Part shown: positions 1 through 11,694 of the stretch, one piece after another | How positions within the stretch are numbered: position 1 is the stretch's first letter | Layout of the letters: every line of letters begins with the position of its first letter | From: Seriola aureovittata | Lineage: Eukaryota > Chordata > Actinopteri > Carangiformes > Carangidae | Length of the DNA stretch: 64,000 nucleotides | Assembly (NCBI RefSeq): GCF_021018895.1 | Contig: NC_079381.1 | Coordinates: 8,346,001-8,410,000, forward strand | Reading direction: 5' to 3' | Program-made: the position numbers and the translations under genes | Notes under the pieces: model-generated | What the model saw: the letters and a program-made list of their open reading frames with translations, nothing else | The model's database searches: none | What the model was told of the DNA's origin: nothing

Positions 1-684
1 TATTTTATTGTCCACCTTTGCTCCTTTGTCCTTCACTCCCTGCATATCTTGTCTCATCCCCAATTTTTCATTCACTTCCATGACTCACCTCTCTTTTATT
101 CGCTCCCCCCTCCTCTTCATCCCCTCTGCTGTCATGATATCCTTGGCCCTCCTGTCATCTGACCTTTCTGACATCCGAGTCTCCCCGAGTCCTTCAAACC
201 GCAGTCCTTAAAAAAAAATCAGACCTTTTTCACATCTAAGTACATGAATGTGTGTCTACCAGTGTGTGTCTTCTCAAGCTTCAGATGTTTGAATTACTTA
301 ATGTATATTTATCTAAAACTAATGTATTATTTTCAGTATTCACTCAGAGCTGGTTTCTCATGCGGAGTAGTCAGGGGTTACAGGCGTTGCCAACAGAAAC
401 ATTGGAGGTGAAGTTAGAGGAGCTGCTAATGGCTTTTCTGTCTCTGACTTACAATCCCATCACTACTTGCAGCTTTTTGTAGTTCTTTATTTTTACAGCA
501 CTTAATACTTAATACAGTGCATGATGATGTATGTTTTTAAGGCTCAGAGAGGAGCACACCAGTAGCACATGTTCAAGCCCATCATTTCAAATTGAGTGTA
601 CTTAAATTTTTGCCAACCAAAGCACGCCATAGGTGTTTAGATAATGCATCACAGTGAACATTTGTTCATCTTCATGTCAAATGT
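1..684. other. Gene-free stretch with pyrimidine-rich start
   Basis: The first 200 bases on the plus strand are rich in C and T, which opens a chance reading frame without protein-like composition. The rest is ordinary AT-rich sequence. I see no exon, RNA gene or recognisable element before the interspersed repeat that begins near 685. Confidence 0.6.
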
Positions 685-1275
685 ATTTTTATGCCTCCAC
701 GCCAGCGACAGCCACGGCCGCAGCCATTATGTTTTCAGGATGAACGTACGTCGCATTCTTGTGAACGTGATATCTCAGTAACGCCTTAAGAGAATTTCTT
801 CAAATTTGGCACAAATATTCATTTGGGCTCACTGATTAGGGGCGTCGAGTAGCTCAGTTGGTTGAGCATCCGCCCCATGTGCAGAGGCTAAGGTCCTCGT
901 CCGGCATCGGACAGCCCTTTGCTGCATGTCATTCCCCCTCTCTCTGCCTCCCCATTTCCTGTCTCTCTCTACTGCATTGTCAATAAAGGCATAAAAAGCC
1001 CAAAAAAAAAAGAGAAAAAAAAAAAAGGATGCACTGATTAGATTTTGGTGGACATTTTTGGCCATGAGTCACAAATTCATACACTAATTATGACACAATT
1101 TAACATAAATTTCTAATAGGATAAAATTATAAAGTGATGATATTTTATATCCAAAAGGCCAACGGTCAACTTCACTGTGACATCATATTGTTCTGCAAAA
1201 ACACTCATGATGTAACTCAGGAATAGGGAGATTGTAACCATATTTCCTGCAACTTGGGTGGTTGCCGGAGGCAAT
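685..1275. repeat. Interspersed repeat, family A, copy 1 (split by a SINE)
   Basis: This is one of two copies in the window of a medium-length fish repeat. The segment 773-816 matches 26268-26311 at about 40 of 44 positions. Its left end (TATGCCTCC near 688) and right end (GGAGGCAATTTCTAG near 1261-1275) are roughly inverted with respect to each other, as in a non-autonomous DNA element, although the superfamily is unclear. It has only one of the two internal units that copy 2 carries. Removing the SINE at 840-1031 and one target duplicate restores alignment with copy 2 across the junction (ACTGATTAGATTTTGG here, ACTGATTCAATTTGGG there). No open frame is preserved, so it is a non-coding relic. 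Confidence 0.65.
840..1031 (+). mobile_element. tRNA-derived SINE with target-site duplications
   Basis: A short retroposon mobilised in trans by a LINE. The head contains a tRNA-like RNA polymerase III A box (TAGCTCAGTTGGTTGAGCA, 850-868). The B box that should follow is no longer recognisable. The body carries the CCCCATGTGCAGAGGCT and CTGCATGTCATTCCCCCTCT words typical of a widespread teleost SINE. It ends in an AATAAAGGCA motif and an A-rich tail to about 1027. Perfect 10-bp direct repeats CACTGATTAG flank it at 830-839 and 1032-1041, the expected target-site duplications. It lies inside repeat family A, so it is younger than that repeat. The intact duplications suggest a fairly recent insertion. 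It is not a working tRNA gene. Confidence 0.85.
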
Positions 1276-2574
1276 TTCTAGTTTTTCTTTTTCTTTTCTT
1301 CTTTTTTCTATTTCATTATTGCATTATCATTTTTGGTCTGAGACCACAGTGGTCCCTACGGTATATTGTATACAGTTGTACCAAATATTTGACAATTATG
1401 AACAATCTTGTGCACTGTAAAATACAGTATCAACTAAGCCAAGTAGCAGTTAATGGGGTAAAATATGAGAATGCTATTGGTATGATCCTTTTTTTTTTTT
1501 TTTTTTTTTACATGGTATTGCTTTCTTCTTTTTACATTTAAATTACATTTAAAAAAAAAAACTGCCCTTTCATTCATTTGAAAGGAGCCAATCTGTCAGT
1601 GCAGCAGGGGTGCTGGTGCTGGAGGCTCTGGCAAAACAATGCAGGCTTGTCTGGCAAGAAAGTTTAACCAGGCTCAACTTTTGCTACAGCGTCCCATGGC
1701 AAGCGACTGCCTTGATACATGTAAGCCCACATTCCTTCTAAATTACCTAGCTACAAGAAATGCCACATCTCTACCTCGCAACCATGACAACGAAAGATAA
1801 AATACCTGCCTCTCTGATAACTTTTCTAGATATGTAAAGCCCTCTCTGTGAGTGTGAACCATGTGCACTATTTTGGAGTCTGATAAGCCTTTAAACACAC
1901 GAATCTGTTGGGTATTGGAGAAATGTTGTTGTGTTGTTTTAACACTAAAGCTGGATTGCCAGACACCTGGATATGTTCTCCTCGGTCTATAAAGTGTTTT
2001 TGTCTTTGCACCTGTGCAACAACAGTATTAAATGTCATGCCATTAATTTAGCCAGCTGCATGGCGGCCTGTTTGTTACATTAAATAAAACAATACTGTGG
2101 CAGTGAAAAAGGTACTTTTCATGGACTTGGGTAATTCAGTACAACACATTCTGTTGCAGAGCGTATTTCCAAACAAAAGCTGTCTCCTGTAGATGAATTA
2201 AATTGGTCATAAAAAGTAAGATAGAGGGCAAAATATATGACATAGTTAAGATATGAATGACAAAGTGTAAGAGTAAGGGCAGACATGTTTCTGCAATGGA
2301 TTTTGAGGGGGACAGAGAAAAGCACAGATGAATGAAGGAAAAGAAATCAAATGGTGAAACGAGGTAAGAAGAGTGGCAGACAAACACATGGATATAGAGC
2401 AATAGAGACAGCAGTTTTTCTCCTCACTGTATTACTCCCCGAGATCTCCTTAACATAAATCATGGCGCTTTATCTTGCCAACAATGCACTTACTGCACTG
2501 TTCATAAACAATGCTTTTATGGCTTCTCACCAGATTAACTTACTTAGCCGGAGAACCTGATGGAGTGAAATGCA
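1276..2574. other. Gene-free stretch
   Basis: AT-rich unique-looking sequence with a T21 run at 1489-1509 and an A-run near 1550-1561. Open frames of 68 to 95 codons here have biased phenylalanine or leucine composition and no recognisable domain. I see no gene or transposon. Confidence 0.6.
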
Positions 2575-2815
2575 TAGTTGTAGCTGGTACTATGGACGGA
2601 GGAAGGGGAGAAAGAGGTGAAGACATTGTACAGGGAGAGAGAGGAAAGCAAGGGATGAATTGTGAGGAAGGGGTAAAAGAAGGGTGAGGGAGGGATGAGG
2701 GGGAAGCTAATTGCATGTAAGAGAGGACATATACAGTATATTGTGGGTGAGAGGATAGTTGAGTCGAGAGAGAGGTAATGTAAGGGGAAAGTGGAGACAG
2801 GGGAGAATAGAAAGT
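2575..2815 (+). repeat. Purine-rich (GA-rich) tract
   Basis: The plus strand is dominated by A and G for about 240 bases, broken only by a short stretch near 2705-2755. The complementary strand gives a 114-codon frame made almost wholly of Ser, Phe, Leu and Pro, which is a by-product of the composition. Such tracts can form triplex DNA and usually vary in length between individuals. Confidence 0.6.
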
Positions 2816-4920
2816 AAATGTAGAAAAATATTGAAATTATAATTATACAAAAATCTGTAATATGCCCAGCTGCTATGCAGACTCCCATTTCAACCCACGT
2901 TTCTCAAGTTTGATTCTCCAACCCGATGCAACTATATAAACCTAAGGTATATCAAGGCCTAAATGAGGAAACTAGTTTTAGACTTTCCCATGAAAGAATT
3001 AGTTCAATGGTGCATTGAGTCAATAATCATGTTTGTCCATTTTCTTTTCTTTTGCTCATTCTTTGATTTTTTTTTTTTCTCGTAACTGTTGCCCCAATTA
3101 CACACGAAGGACACACCCCTGTCTGAACGTATAAAAGGGTTGGGCCGAGGAAGGTGTTGTCTGAATAAAGTCTGAATGTTAGTCATGAAGGATTTTTTTT
3201 CATCAAAACTCGACATGCTCCTGCTTCTTTATGCACGACTGCATGTTTTCCTATGTTTGAAGGCTTCTGTGTGTTGTCCTAAAGGGCAGTTACAAACGTT
3301 TAAGCAGAAGCAGAAATGTCATTTGTTTATTAATCGTAAATGAAGGGAGAGAAACGACCAAAGCCAAATCTGATTTAAAAAGTAAATAAACATTGTAAAT
3401 GTCACAGCTTTCTGCCTCCATGACACTGGACCTCTTCGATAAATTCATGAAATAATCTAATGTTAGACTTTCATTTAAATTCTCTAATGCAGTTGGACAG
3501 AATTCAAGCATAGTTTTTTCATTTATCGCTTTACAGCTCACACTTTAAATATAGGTACACCTATGTTAATTATTGAACTTAACATATTACCTTATTTGTA
3601 TTCATGGTGCTTGTACTGCAGCTATTTTAGCACTTGGCTCTTGAAGATCCACCTGGCTGAGTGCTCACAGACCAAGGAGACTCATTAAAATATCAAGTGT
3701 ACCAACCATACAACAACATGGCATTTATGTTTGAGTTGAAAAACCAAACGTGCTTCCTGCATGACTCACAGGTTTAGGTAGCCCCATACATAACTACTTC
3801 ATTGCCTGTCAGAAACCAAGGAAGGGAGGAACTGATGGAGAGGAGAAAACGTCTTTTAACCAGAAACACATTTTCCATAAAATCTAGTTTTCACCTTGGC
3901 CAGACAGCCCCAGTCATATCCCCGACTCCTCCGCTGAAACTGGGTCTCTCTCTGCTCCTCCTGCACACGCTCACTGTAAAACTTGAGGAGCTGCGTGGTT
4001 GCAGTGCAGAGAAACGGTGGGAAACATGTGACTTTTGACCCCTCCGGTCAGGGTCACCGCCAGGCCAGCAGAGACCTCAGAGGGAAGGAACATTGTGAAG
4101 ATGATCAGATCCGACACCCCACTTCCTAGACTTCCTTGCCATACAGGAAGTCAGGTGGATAACTGCTCCAAACATTCAACGACTTAGAGCGACATTATCA
4201 CCTGCCTTTTAAATGCACAGCAGGAGCGGGACAAGATTAGAGCTTCACTGGAGTTACTAAGGGATCAGCTTCCACATTAAAAGAAAAAAAAAAAGAAAAA
4301 GTTCCTCTCTGGTTTTGTTTAGATGGAACTGTATCACCATGTTTCTGCTCTTTATCTAGAGCTTTACTGCAGTTGGAGATTGGCTTTTATTTAAGATGGA
4401 GCCTTTTTTCCTTTGGTGATGAATTGGGAGACTTTAAATGCTGTGTGCATATTTTTTTGTTCACAGTATTTTAAGATGCAACAAAGCCTGTGAGGCATTT
4501 ACTCATCTTTGTAAATTGTTTTTCAGGGATGATTGGCCATCTCAGTCATTGATATACATGATATACATTTTAATGAATGTGCCTTTATTACTCTCATAAG
4601 TGCAGAGAAGGACTGTTAGTGGCTTTTTGGTGTAATGTATTTTGTGCTTTTTTTATACTCATGCATTTTATTATTGAACAGAAACCCTTTAAATAATGCT
4701 CCAAATGTGACAGTATTGGTTTGAGTGAGCGCAGCACACAATAGTTGTATTATGCAGCACTGTCGTCATGGACGCTTGTCAATAGATGCCGATAGAATAC
4801 TCAGTCACCTTGTACATTTAGAAGTAGTCTAAGTACAGAACACAAAAGGTGCTAATGTAATGATGCTGCTGTTTTGGAGAGTTAGGAAATGGGACAGTAA
4901 TGATATCCTGGTGTGGGCAT
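2816..4920. other. Gene-free stretch with a small ETS-like hairpin
   Basis: Unique-looking sequence without a supported exon. At 4129-4152 there is a perfect 8-bp inverted repeat (GACTTCCT, 8-nt loop, AGGAAGTC) that places two ETS-type GGAA cores back to back, in a segment (4030-4260) that is less AT-rich than its surroundings. The frame at 3802-4038 has no known domain. A regulatory role is only a possibility. Confidence 0.5.
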
Positions 4921-5253
4921 TAGGGGTGTTGTGATACACTGGTATAGACGAAACCACGATATTTAAAAAATTAAATACTGATAGTGTATTGATAATACAC
5001 ATATGGTTATATCATGACGGCAGATGTTAGGTCCTGTGGATCTTTTGTTTTTCAATATATCCGGTTTCCTTTTCACTTAATGTAATTCTTCTTTTAGTAC
5101 TAGAGTTATGATCGCACACTCTCACTCCACCTCCCGACACTCATATTTGAGTCTAATTCGTTCGTCAAATTTTCTATAGATATCACTATGATATCGTTGT
5201 GTGGATTATTTTTGCCACGATAATCATGTAGTGAAGATCTGTTATCTTGACAG
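4921..5253. repeat. AT-rich interspersed repeat with GATAT words
   Basis: The text from GGTGTTGTGATACACTGG to CCACGATAATCATG resembles a common non-coding fish repeat in which cytosolic-looking GATAT, CACGATA and TATCG words recur. Both CCACGATATTT (near 4955) and GCCACGATAATC (near 5215) are present. No open frame is conserved. I could not define clear terminal inverted repeats or a target duplication, so the boundaries are approximate and the superfamily is unknown. Confidence 0.45.
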
Positions 5254-6479
5254 CTATTGTGGGCGTACATAGAAAAAATAGGTACAAGTATTTGGACACA
5301 CATCACATGACACCTGTGCATTACCCTTTAGTAGTTGAGGTACTCCCAGCCCCTCAACCTACATTTCTTTGTGAATTTGAAGTGGACATCATAATAAAAA
5401 AAATATAAGAAAATATTTCATGGGTTAAAACACAAACACTGAAATAAAATTTTAATTTTCAATCTTTCTCAGATTTGCAGCACATTCTATTTTTAAGGTC
5501 TGTATTATATCAACACCCTTTTTAATTATTTGGTGATTTTTTTGAGTTCAACAGTTTCTCTCATGATGAATGTGTGAGATGAAAGTGTAGTTAGACTCAC
5601 TGATAAACAGTGACAGAGACACTGTGCGGTGAAGCAAATGCAGCTTTCTAGTTTAATAGTAACAGACACCTAAACCTGCTTTTCTCTTTTCAGTATTCAC
5701 ACTATATTTGCCTCAGCCGTTACACTGAGGAAGTCGGCAACCTCTAAGTCCATTAAGCTCCACTGTAGCAACCCCATTGATAATGGATGTATATCTGGCC
5801 TAAGGCTAAATCGACTTTGCCAATATACTGGTATCTGCCGTTGCAGAATGTGTAGAGAGTCTGCAGTACATATTAGTGATTTACTAGGCTATTTACAATG
5901 CTCCCACAGCCCCCTATCCCTCACATTGTAACTCAAAACTACATTACAGGTTCAGCCGCCTGCTTATCTGAAGTCATAATGAAAGTTTGGCTTCCCTCTA
6001 TTTAGATGGACTATCATTTCTCTCCAGGAAAAACAACTTTATTTTGCTGTAAGGGATGTTTTTAAAATGTGAGTGATGTTAGATACGGACTTTAGCTCTG
6101 TGATGAATGAGACAGCTTGCTGCACACTTGCACAGACATGCACACAGGACACCTTCATGTGCACATAGACACATATATACAGTATGTAATCATTATGTTT
6201 GATATGGGAAGACACTGTCAGTGTGCAGTGACTCCCTGATCCTAAAAGCACAATCACTTACCCAAATATAAGCTCATGTTCCAGTTACCACAGATTCAAG
6301 TCAGGACTAGATATTTCATGGTTTTTGAATTTTTTTGTTCACTAATTTACATTAGATCAAAATGATCACAAAAAATTTCAGGATTGATTCGAACCCAAGA
6401 CATAACTATTATTAATATCTTGTGACTGAAAACATGCATGACATGTTGCAAATGTTCCAGCACATGGAATCTTGATTTA
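5254..6479. other. Gene-free stretch
   Basis: AT-rich sequence with no domain-bearing open frame, RNA gene or recognisable transposon. A 72-codon minus-strand frame at 6039-6257 is not distinguishable from chance. Confidence 0.6.
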
Positions 6480-7110
6480 ATCAATCCCCCAGCATCAACC
6501 CTTATACTTCAACCTAAACCTGACCTAATTCCCAACTAACCCAAAAACTGCTTCTTGATCCTCCAGTGACCAAACTCTCCTCACTCTCAGTGTCTAAAAA
6601 TCTGACTGGGCTTCACTTACTTCTGTTAGTTTTCGGGGAAGTAATTAGACTTGCGTTCATTTCGTTGAGACTTGTCCTAACCTAAACCACTACTTGCTTA
6701 ATCACAACCCTAACCCTAAACTTTGCAAAACATTTACCTTACCCACTGACCCAAAATGTAGCTTTTGTTCCCAATTGGACAAACAGTCAATAATTAACTG
6801 GTCTTCAGTTTGAAATTTGTCCCCAAAAGTAGCCTAAGACCAAACACACACTTGTTTTGCTACATTCGTGGGGACCCATCATTAACAGAATGCATTCCTT
6901 AGCCCCTTACTGTAACCTTAACCATCACAACTGAATGCCTAACCCTATAACTAAGTCTTAACCATCTAACAGCCATTTAAACTTGTGAGGTCCAACATTT
7001 TAGTCCCCACAAAGATGTTGGACCCCACAAGTATAATGGGTTCGCAGTTTTCAAACGTCACAAATGTAGTAAAACAATCCCACACACCCACACACACAGA
7101 GACGGAGAGA
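6480..7110. repeat. CCTAACC / GTCCCCA-type degenerate repeat
   Basis: The stretch contains many degenerate CCTAACC and CCCTAACCCTAAAC words (best near 6700-6720) followed by GTGGGGACC, GTCCCCACAAAG and GACCCCACAAGT motifs and then CA-rich sequence. This layout matches a repeat very common next to (CA)n tracts in fish. Related text occurs at 14128-14280 and, in the other orientation, at 47155-47345. The telomere-like words are imperfect and scattered, so this is not an interstitial telomere array. Confidence 0.5.
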
Positions 7111-7428
7111 GAGCACAGACTGTATTTCCAGACAGGTTGGGAGGCTCTCATCCTACTGTGTGTTTATCTCCTCACAGACACCAGTCAGGCTTTACTTCAG
7201 CCTCAGGGGAGTTGAGTTTGGAAGTAGAACACATTATCATAGACACACTGGGCCAAATACACAAATGCATGCACATATGTGCGTTTGTGCGCACACCTGC
7301 ACAATACCACTCAGCCATATAAACAAATTCACAAAAAAAAATAGAGGTGAAAATACAAAAGGAAACACAAAAACACACACCTGTTTATCCACAGAAAAAC
7401 CTGCATGCATGTATGATTTCACACTGGT

Positions 7429-7431
<3 letters not shown>

Positions 7432-7485
<54 letters not shown>
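7432..7485. repeat. (CA)27 microsatellite
   Basis: An uninterrupted CA dinucleotide run of 54 bases. It creates artificial Thr-His and Cys-Val open frames on the two strands (7160-7510 and 7237-7500), which are not genes. Confidence 0.97.
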
Positions 7486-7488
<3 letters not shown>

Positions 7489-8094
7489 ACTAACAGTCAA
7501 AACAGCCTAAAGAGAAAAACCTCTCACAATAGCTTCCAGGTGGATAGATACACTGTGCCAAATGGCTTCCCTGATAAGGTTTGACAGTGTGGAAGAAAAT
7601 GTGACATACACTCAATTTAACTTTTCACTGAACTTGAAAAAAGTTCAAAACCAACAATTCAAGCAATGGCAAGGTGAGTGAACCGGGCCTTGGTGTCACC
7701 TGTTATAAAGTTCAATTAATAGGAACACTAGTAGTCTTAATACAGAGTTGTGCAGGGTTTGTTCAGTCCATGTGTCATGTCTGAAAGATTTAAATTCCTT
7801 CTTTACCTTTTTTTTTTTTTCGGTGTCATTTCCATCATTTCATCATGACAGCAGTGGGGATTTAAGAGAAACCTGCGGAGTGACTTTATGAGGTTGTATG
7901 TATGCCATGAAGGAGACGAGGGGGAAGCAGGTAGATTTACACAACTGGGTTTACTGATGCAGATCCAGGTGTGTGTGTGATTCTGTATAAAGTGTTCCCG
8001 CCAGAAGGCACACACCTCCTCATACAGCAGGAGTGCAACCAAACACACAACACACAACTTAAGGTGAATGTAAAAACATACTCACAGGTGCGCG

Positions 8095-8096
<2 letters not shown>
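7486..8096. other. Gene-free spacer between microsatellites
   Basis: Unique-looking sequence with a T-run at 7809-7820. No exon or mobile element is recognisable. Confidence 0.6.

Positions 8097-8144
<48 letters not shown>
8097..8144. repeat. (CA)24 microsatellite
   Basis: An uninterrupted CA run of 48 bases. It gives rise to the spurious frames at 7937-8149 (minus) and 7971-8165 (plus). Confidence 0.97.
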
Positions 8145-8145
<1 letters not shown>

Positions 8146-8339
8146 GCAAGACGTACCAAGATTAATTCGTAGGGACCATTGCACACGCACACACAATATT
8201 TCCACAGCAGACATGCATGCCAAACAGACAGCTCATTCCCTCGTGCCTCTAAAAAGAGTCCAAGAGAGTAAAAAACGAGTCTGAGATCTGTATCAGGGCA
8301 TTTAAATCAGAAACAGGTGCAGGCACGCTTTCTGTCCTT

Positions 8340-8344
<5 letters not shown>

Positions 8345-8380
<36 letters not shown>
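8345..8380. repeat. (CT)n microsatellite
   Basis: A CT dinucleotide run of about 36 bases with one T insertion near 8371, followed directly by an ACACACA remnant. Confidence 0.95.
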
Positions 8381-9454
8381 GAAACACACACATTCACATG
8401 CATGCACAAATATACATCTTCATTTCCAGTGTGACAATATCTTGCAAATCTGTTAATTGTATTTAAGGCAAATTGGATTATCTCTGAACTCTGACCTCTG
8501 CGTAAATGTCCTTGTTTGGCAGACAGGAAATTGCTCTCTAACCATTACATGGCCTTCAAGTCAGACCAGGGCTAAGTGAGATACAATGTTTCAGATTAGT
8601 TTCACTTTTTTTTTTTCTACCTTGTAAAGGGCTCTGCACAAAATGTCCCATATCTTTTCAAGAATGTAAAATGTCTCGGACTGATTATATGAATTATATA
8701 GGGATAATAAGTTTAGAGATAATAGACTTCATACCAAACACGTCAGTCGTTTTAGGAGCAGAGCAGAAAAGAGACAGAAAGGAGGAGCACAGGGAAAGAC
8801 AAAGGGAAAGTTCAAGAGAAAAAGAAGGGAAGGAGTTACTACATGTGTTATGGGAAGCACCCAGTCAGGTTGAGACCTTAACTGTGAGCAGACATCGGCA
8901 AGGGATGAGTTACTGCAACAGGCTGAGCGCCATCCCAGAGGGAGATGCTCACATCTGAAACAAACATACCCGAGGACCTGAGAGAGCCATGAAGCTGGCT
9001 GAAGGAAAATAATTACTGTATATCCTTTCAGTTACTCCTTATTTCCTTTTTCCTTCTCTCCTTTTTTCACATTTTGTGAGAGCAGGGAAACTAATGTACT
9101 CTTTACTTAATTTACTTCATTGTAGTTAGCTTTGTTAAATAGTTATTCACAAATCTAATTAAAGTGGCTTTAATTTAGGACTAGGGAATATAAATTACTG
9201 CAGATAAGCATCACTAGTATGTTTATTAGGTAGTGGATTTTATTTTTGAGACAAAGGATTAAAAGCTTTGTAAAAAATCAACAGTAGCTCCGTTCACAGT
9301 GAGCCCTGTGTTGTTGTTACATGTTACTAAAGTAGTGACAGCTGTTGGCCGGTGTCCTCCACAGGCAACCTGACCAATTGGAGTCATTGAGGCGACCATG
9401 ACTCAATTAACCTGTTAGTGTGTCCCGAGAGAAACCAGTTTTTAAGCAAAAACT
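8381..9454. other. Gene-free stretch
   Basis: The segment 8755-8835 is purine-rich and opens a 95-codon frame (8671-8958) full of Arg, Glu and Lys, which follows from composition. The remainder is AT-rich. Nothing else is recognisable. Confidence 0.55.
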
Positions 9455-9515
9455 CACAAAAACAGCTCACTGGTTGTAGCTTCTTAAATGTGAGTATTTC
9501 CTGTTTTTTTTTTTT
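9455..9515. repeat. Short fragment of a dispersed fish repeat
   Basis: The words CTCACTGGTTGTAGCTTCTT and AAATGTGAGTATTTCCTG resemble a non-coding repeat found thousands of times in fish genomes. Only about 60 bases can be recognised before a T-run. The identification is from memory and weak. Confidence 0.3.
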
Positions 9516-10680
9516 TGGCTGGACTGCAACAGTGGGGTTAGCCCTACAATCGTGACTGTCCATGACTGAGTGATCCACCATTGGTCAGCCCAATGCCACA
9601 TGGCTGAGTTTGAGTTGTTCTTTGCCCTTTCAAAATGAATCGGCACAAACAGTTTGTATTACACGGGGAGTTTACAGCCTGCAGTGTTGCCAACAGGATT
9701 TTGAGACTTTTTTTTTTTTTTTTTCAAAACAGCACCTAGCCACAAATCTAGCAACTTTTTGGGCAGACCTTGGCTACTGAGGAGAGAGTCGCCAGTAATG
9801 CCCTGTCTCTGTGTCTACTCTGTTTAGTGAGAGAGGCGGAGCAGCAATTTGTTACCCAGATGGAGGTTGTGCGCCGTGTGAGAGACAAAATAACAAATGA
9901 CAAATCACTTCTAATTTGCTCTGTGAGTGATAATTTTACAAGTGGATATAGTTAAAAACACAGCACAGTCTTTGTCTTTAATTTATGTGTTTGGTGACTG
10001 TCGAACAATCAGGATTTTATCAGCAGCAGAGCAGCAGCTTGAAATGGCTTAGAAGTTAACATGTAACCTTAATGGGGCATGTAGCATTCAGTATTTTAAA
10101 CAGAAAAACATGAACAGCCTTATTGGAAGTTTGGCTGTAATTAAATATTGTATATGTAAGCACAGAGAGTAGGAGGGAAGCCTAAAAGATAAAGAGCTGA
10201 AACCAGCTGACACGAGGCAAAATATGATGCAGTGCTGACAACTCAGTTGTTTACAGCTGTTCTGCAAAGGCTTTCAACTACGTCCTCAACTTCACACATT
10301 CGCCAAACACGGTCCAGACATGTACTCGGTTTAGACCTAGTAGTAAACTCACTGTCTCTGGGTTTGGGATTGATGGTTGTAGAAAATAGGAAATTTGAAT
10401 ATGTTAACTTGGACTATGGGGAATTTTCATGAGCAAATTTAAAAAATATGCAATCAAATCAAATCATTATGTGCTCAGGGGCAGTTGCCTGTTTTGCCTG
10501 TCCTGGCCTTGAATGCCCCGACATGTGTGTGATCCCTCAGCAGTGTTTGATGGGGTGCCCAGACAAGGCAGGAGTCAGGGGTTGGACGCCGAGTTATGGG
10601 TGGATGGATTTTACTACTGCATCTCCCGGTTACCTGTTTCAAAAAACAACGTATTACTACACAACAATGAATCTTCTAGC
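9516..10680. other. Gene-free stretch, possibly an old repeat at 9680-10140
   Basis: The segment beginning GTTGCCAACAGGATTTTGAG (9684) followed by a T-run and CTAGCAAC words looks like the edge of a dispersed element, but I could find neither a second copy in the window nor inverted ends. Open frames at 10232-10432 and 10448-10749 carry no known domain. Confidence 0.45.
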
Positions 10681-11070
10681 ATTCTGCTTTCGCTCCAAAA
10701 TCTCACATCCATCTCTCTGCCTCACCTAATTTCCTTTTGGAGAGGATGAGAGTTAGTAAGATGAAAAGTCTTCCATCTCTTTTCTCCCCATCTGCCTTTC
10801 TCTCATATCACAATATCTTTTTCACGCATTCATTCACATCTATCTCCTTGAATCCCACTTACTCGCTCTCATTTTTCAAATTGCTTTCTTCTTCTTTACA
10901 CCTCCCTTGCGCTTCCTATTAGAGTTTGCTCAGAAAACAAGTTTTGCCATAGCTTTATCTTCTCCACTCTTGCCATCTCTCGCTCTCTTTTCATATTGCC
11001 GTTCCCGCCATGTCTCTCTGCACTGCTTTCCACCCACCCTCCTTCTCTTCACCGCACTCTCCGCCTCAGA
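10681..11070 (+). repeat. Pyrimidine-rich tract
   Basis: The plus strand is strongly enriched in C and T over about 390 bases. The open frames at 10737-10922 and 10907-11098 consist mainly of Ser, Leu, Phe and Pro, as expected from such composition. Confidence 0.5.
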
Positions 11071-11643
11071 CCCGATCCTCATACCAGTTCAAATCTAAAT
11101 GCTAATGACGGCTGAAGTCCTTGACCCTTCCCTTCCGCGATCTTCCTCACTGCTGAATTTTGTATGATGGAAGAAAAGGGGAAGTAAGAGAGGAGAACAG
11201 AGTTTATTGTGGAGGGGTTAAAGGCTACTGGCTCTCATTATTAAGATCTTAGAGGGAGAGGATCGGAGTAAGAGACGGAGTGACAGACAAATGAAAAAAA
11301 AAGGCAATCTCTGAGATTAAAAATGCATACATAGTGCTTAAAATCAGAGGCCTGGGGTCATGCAGGCGGAAGAGTTTAGGTATGTGTGCTTGAAAGTATG
11401 GCCCATCACTTGTTTGTGGGCTCTTTTCATATCACCTCTGAAGTCCTGCATGCATGATTGGACAGTAGGTTGGATGAACTTCCACCATATTTAAGTCTGC
11501 AGATATTAGAATCATATTAAGGGCTAAAGATAGAAAGCACGATAGGCAGGAGGTTGACTGACAGCAGACATTTAGAGTTATTGAAGTGTGTTTGTGTCTG
11601 TGTGTTTATGTGGAGGAACTGTGTGCTGTGATGTGCTGTGTTG

Positions 11644-11644
<1 letters not shown>
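11071..11644. other. Gene-free stretch
   Basis: Purine-leaning sequence at 11165-11300, otherwise unremarkable. No exon or element is recognisable. Confidence 0.6.

Positions 11645-11692
<48 letters not shown>
11645..11692. repeat. (TG)24 microsatellite
   Basis: An uninterrupted TG run of 48 bases, preceded by a degenerate TG-rich flank from about 11586. It explains the His-Thr minus-strand frame at 11517-11723. Confidence 0.97.

Positions 11693-11694
<2 letters not shown>

Noticed and set aside
840..915. Possible tRNA gene
   Set aside because: Only the A-box half is tRNA-like; the B box and acceptor stem are not recognisable and the segment ends in a SINE body and A-rich tail.
6690..6730. 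Interstitial telomere array
   Set aside because: CCCTAA words are few and imperfect, and belong to a dispersed repeat that also occurs at two other places in the window.
7160..7510. 116-codon plus-strand frame
   Set aside because: Mostly CA-tract translation joined to chance sequence.
7432..8380. CRISPR-like spaced repeats
   Set aside because: The repeated units are dinucleotides without unique spacers of uniform length, in a vertebrate-type sequence.
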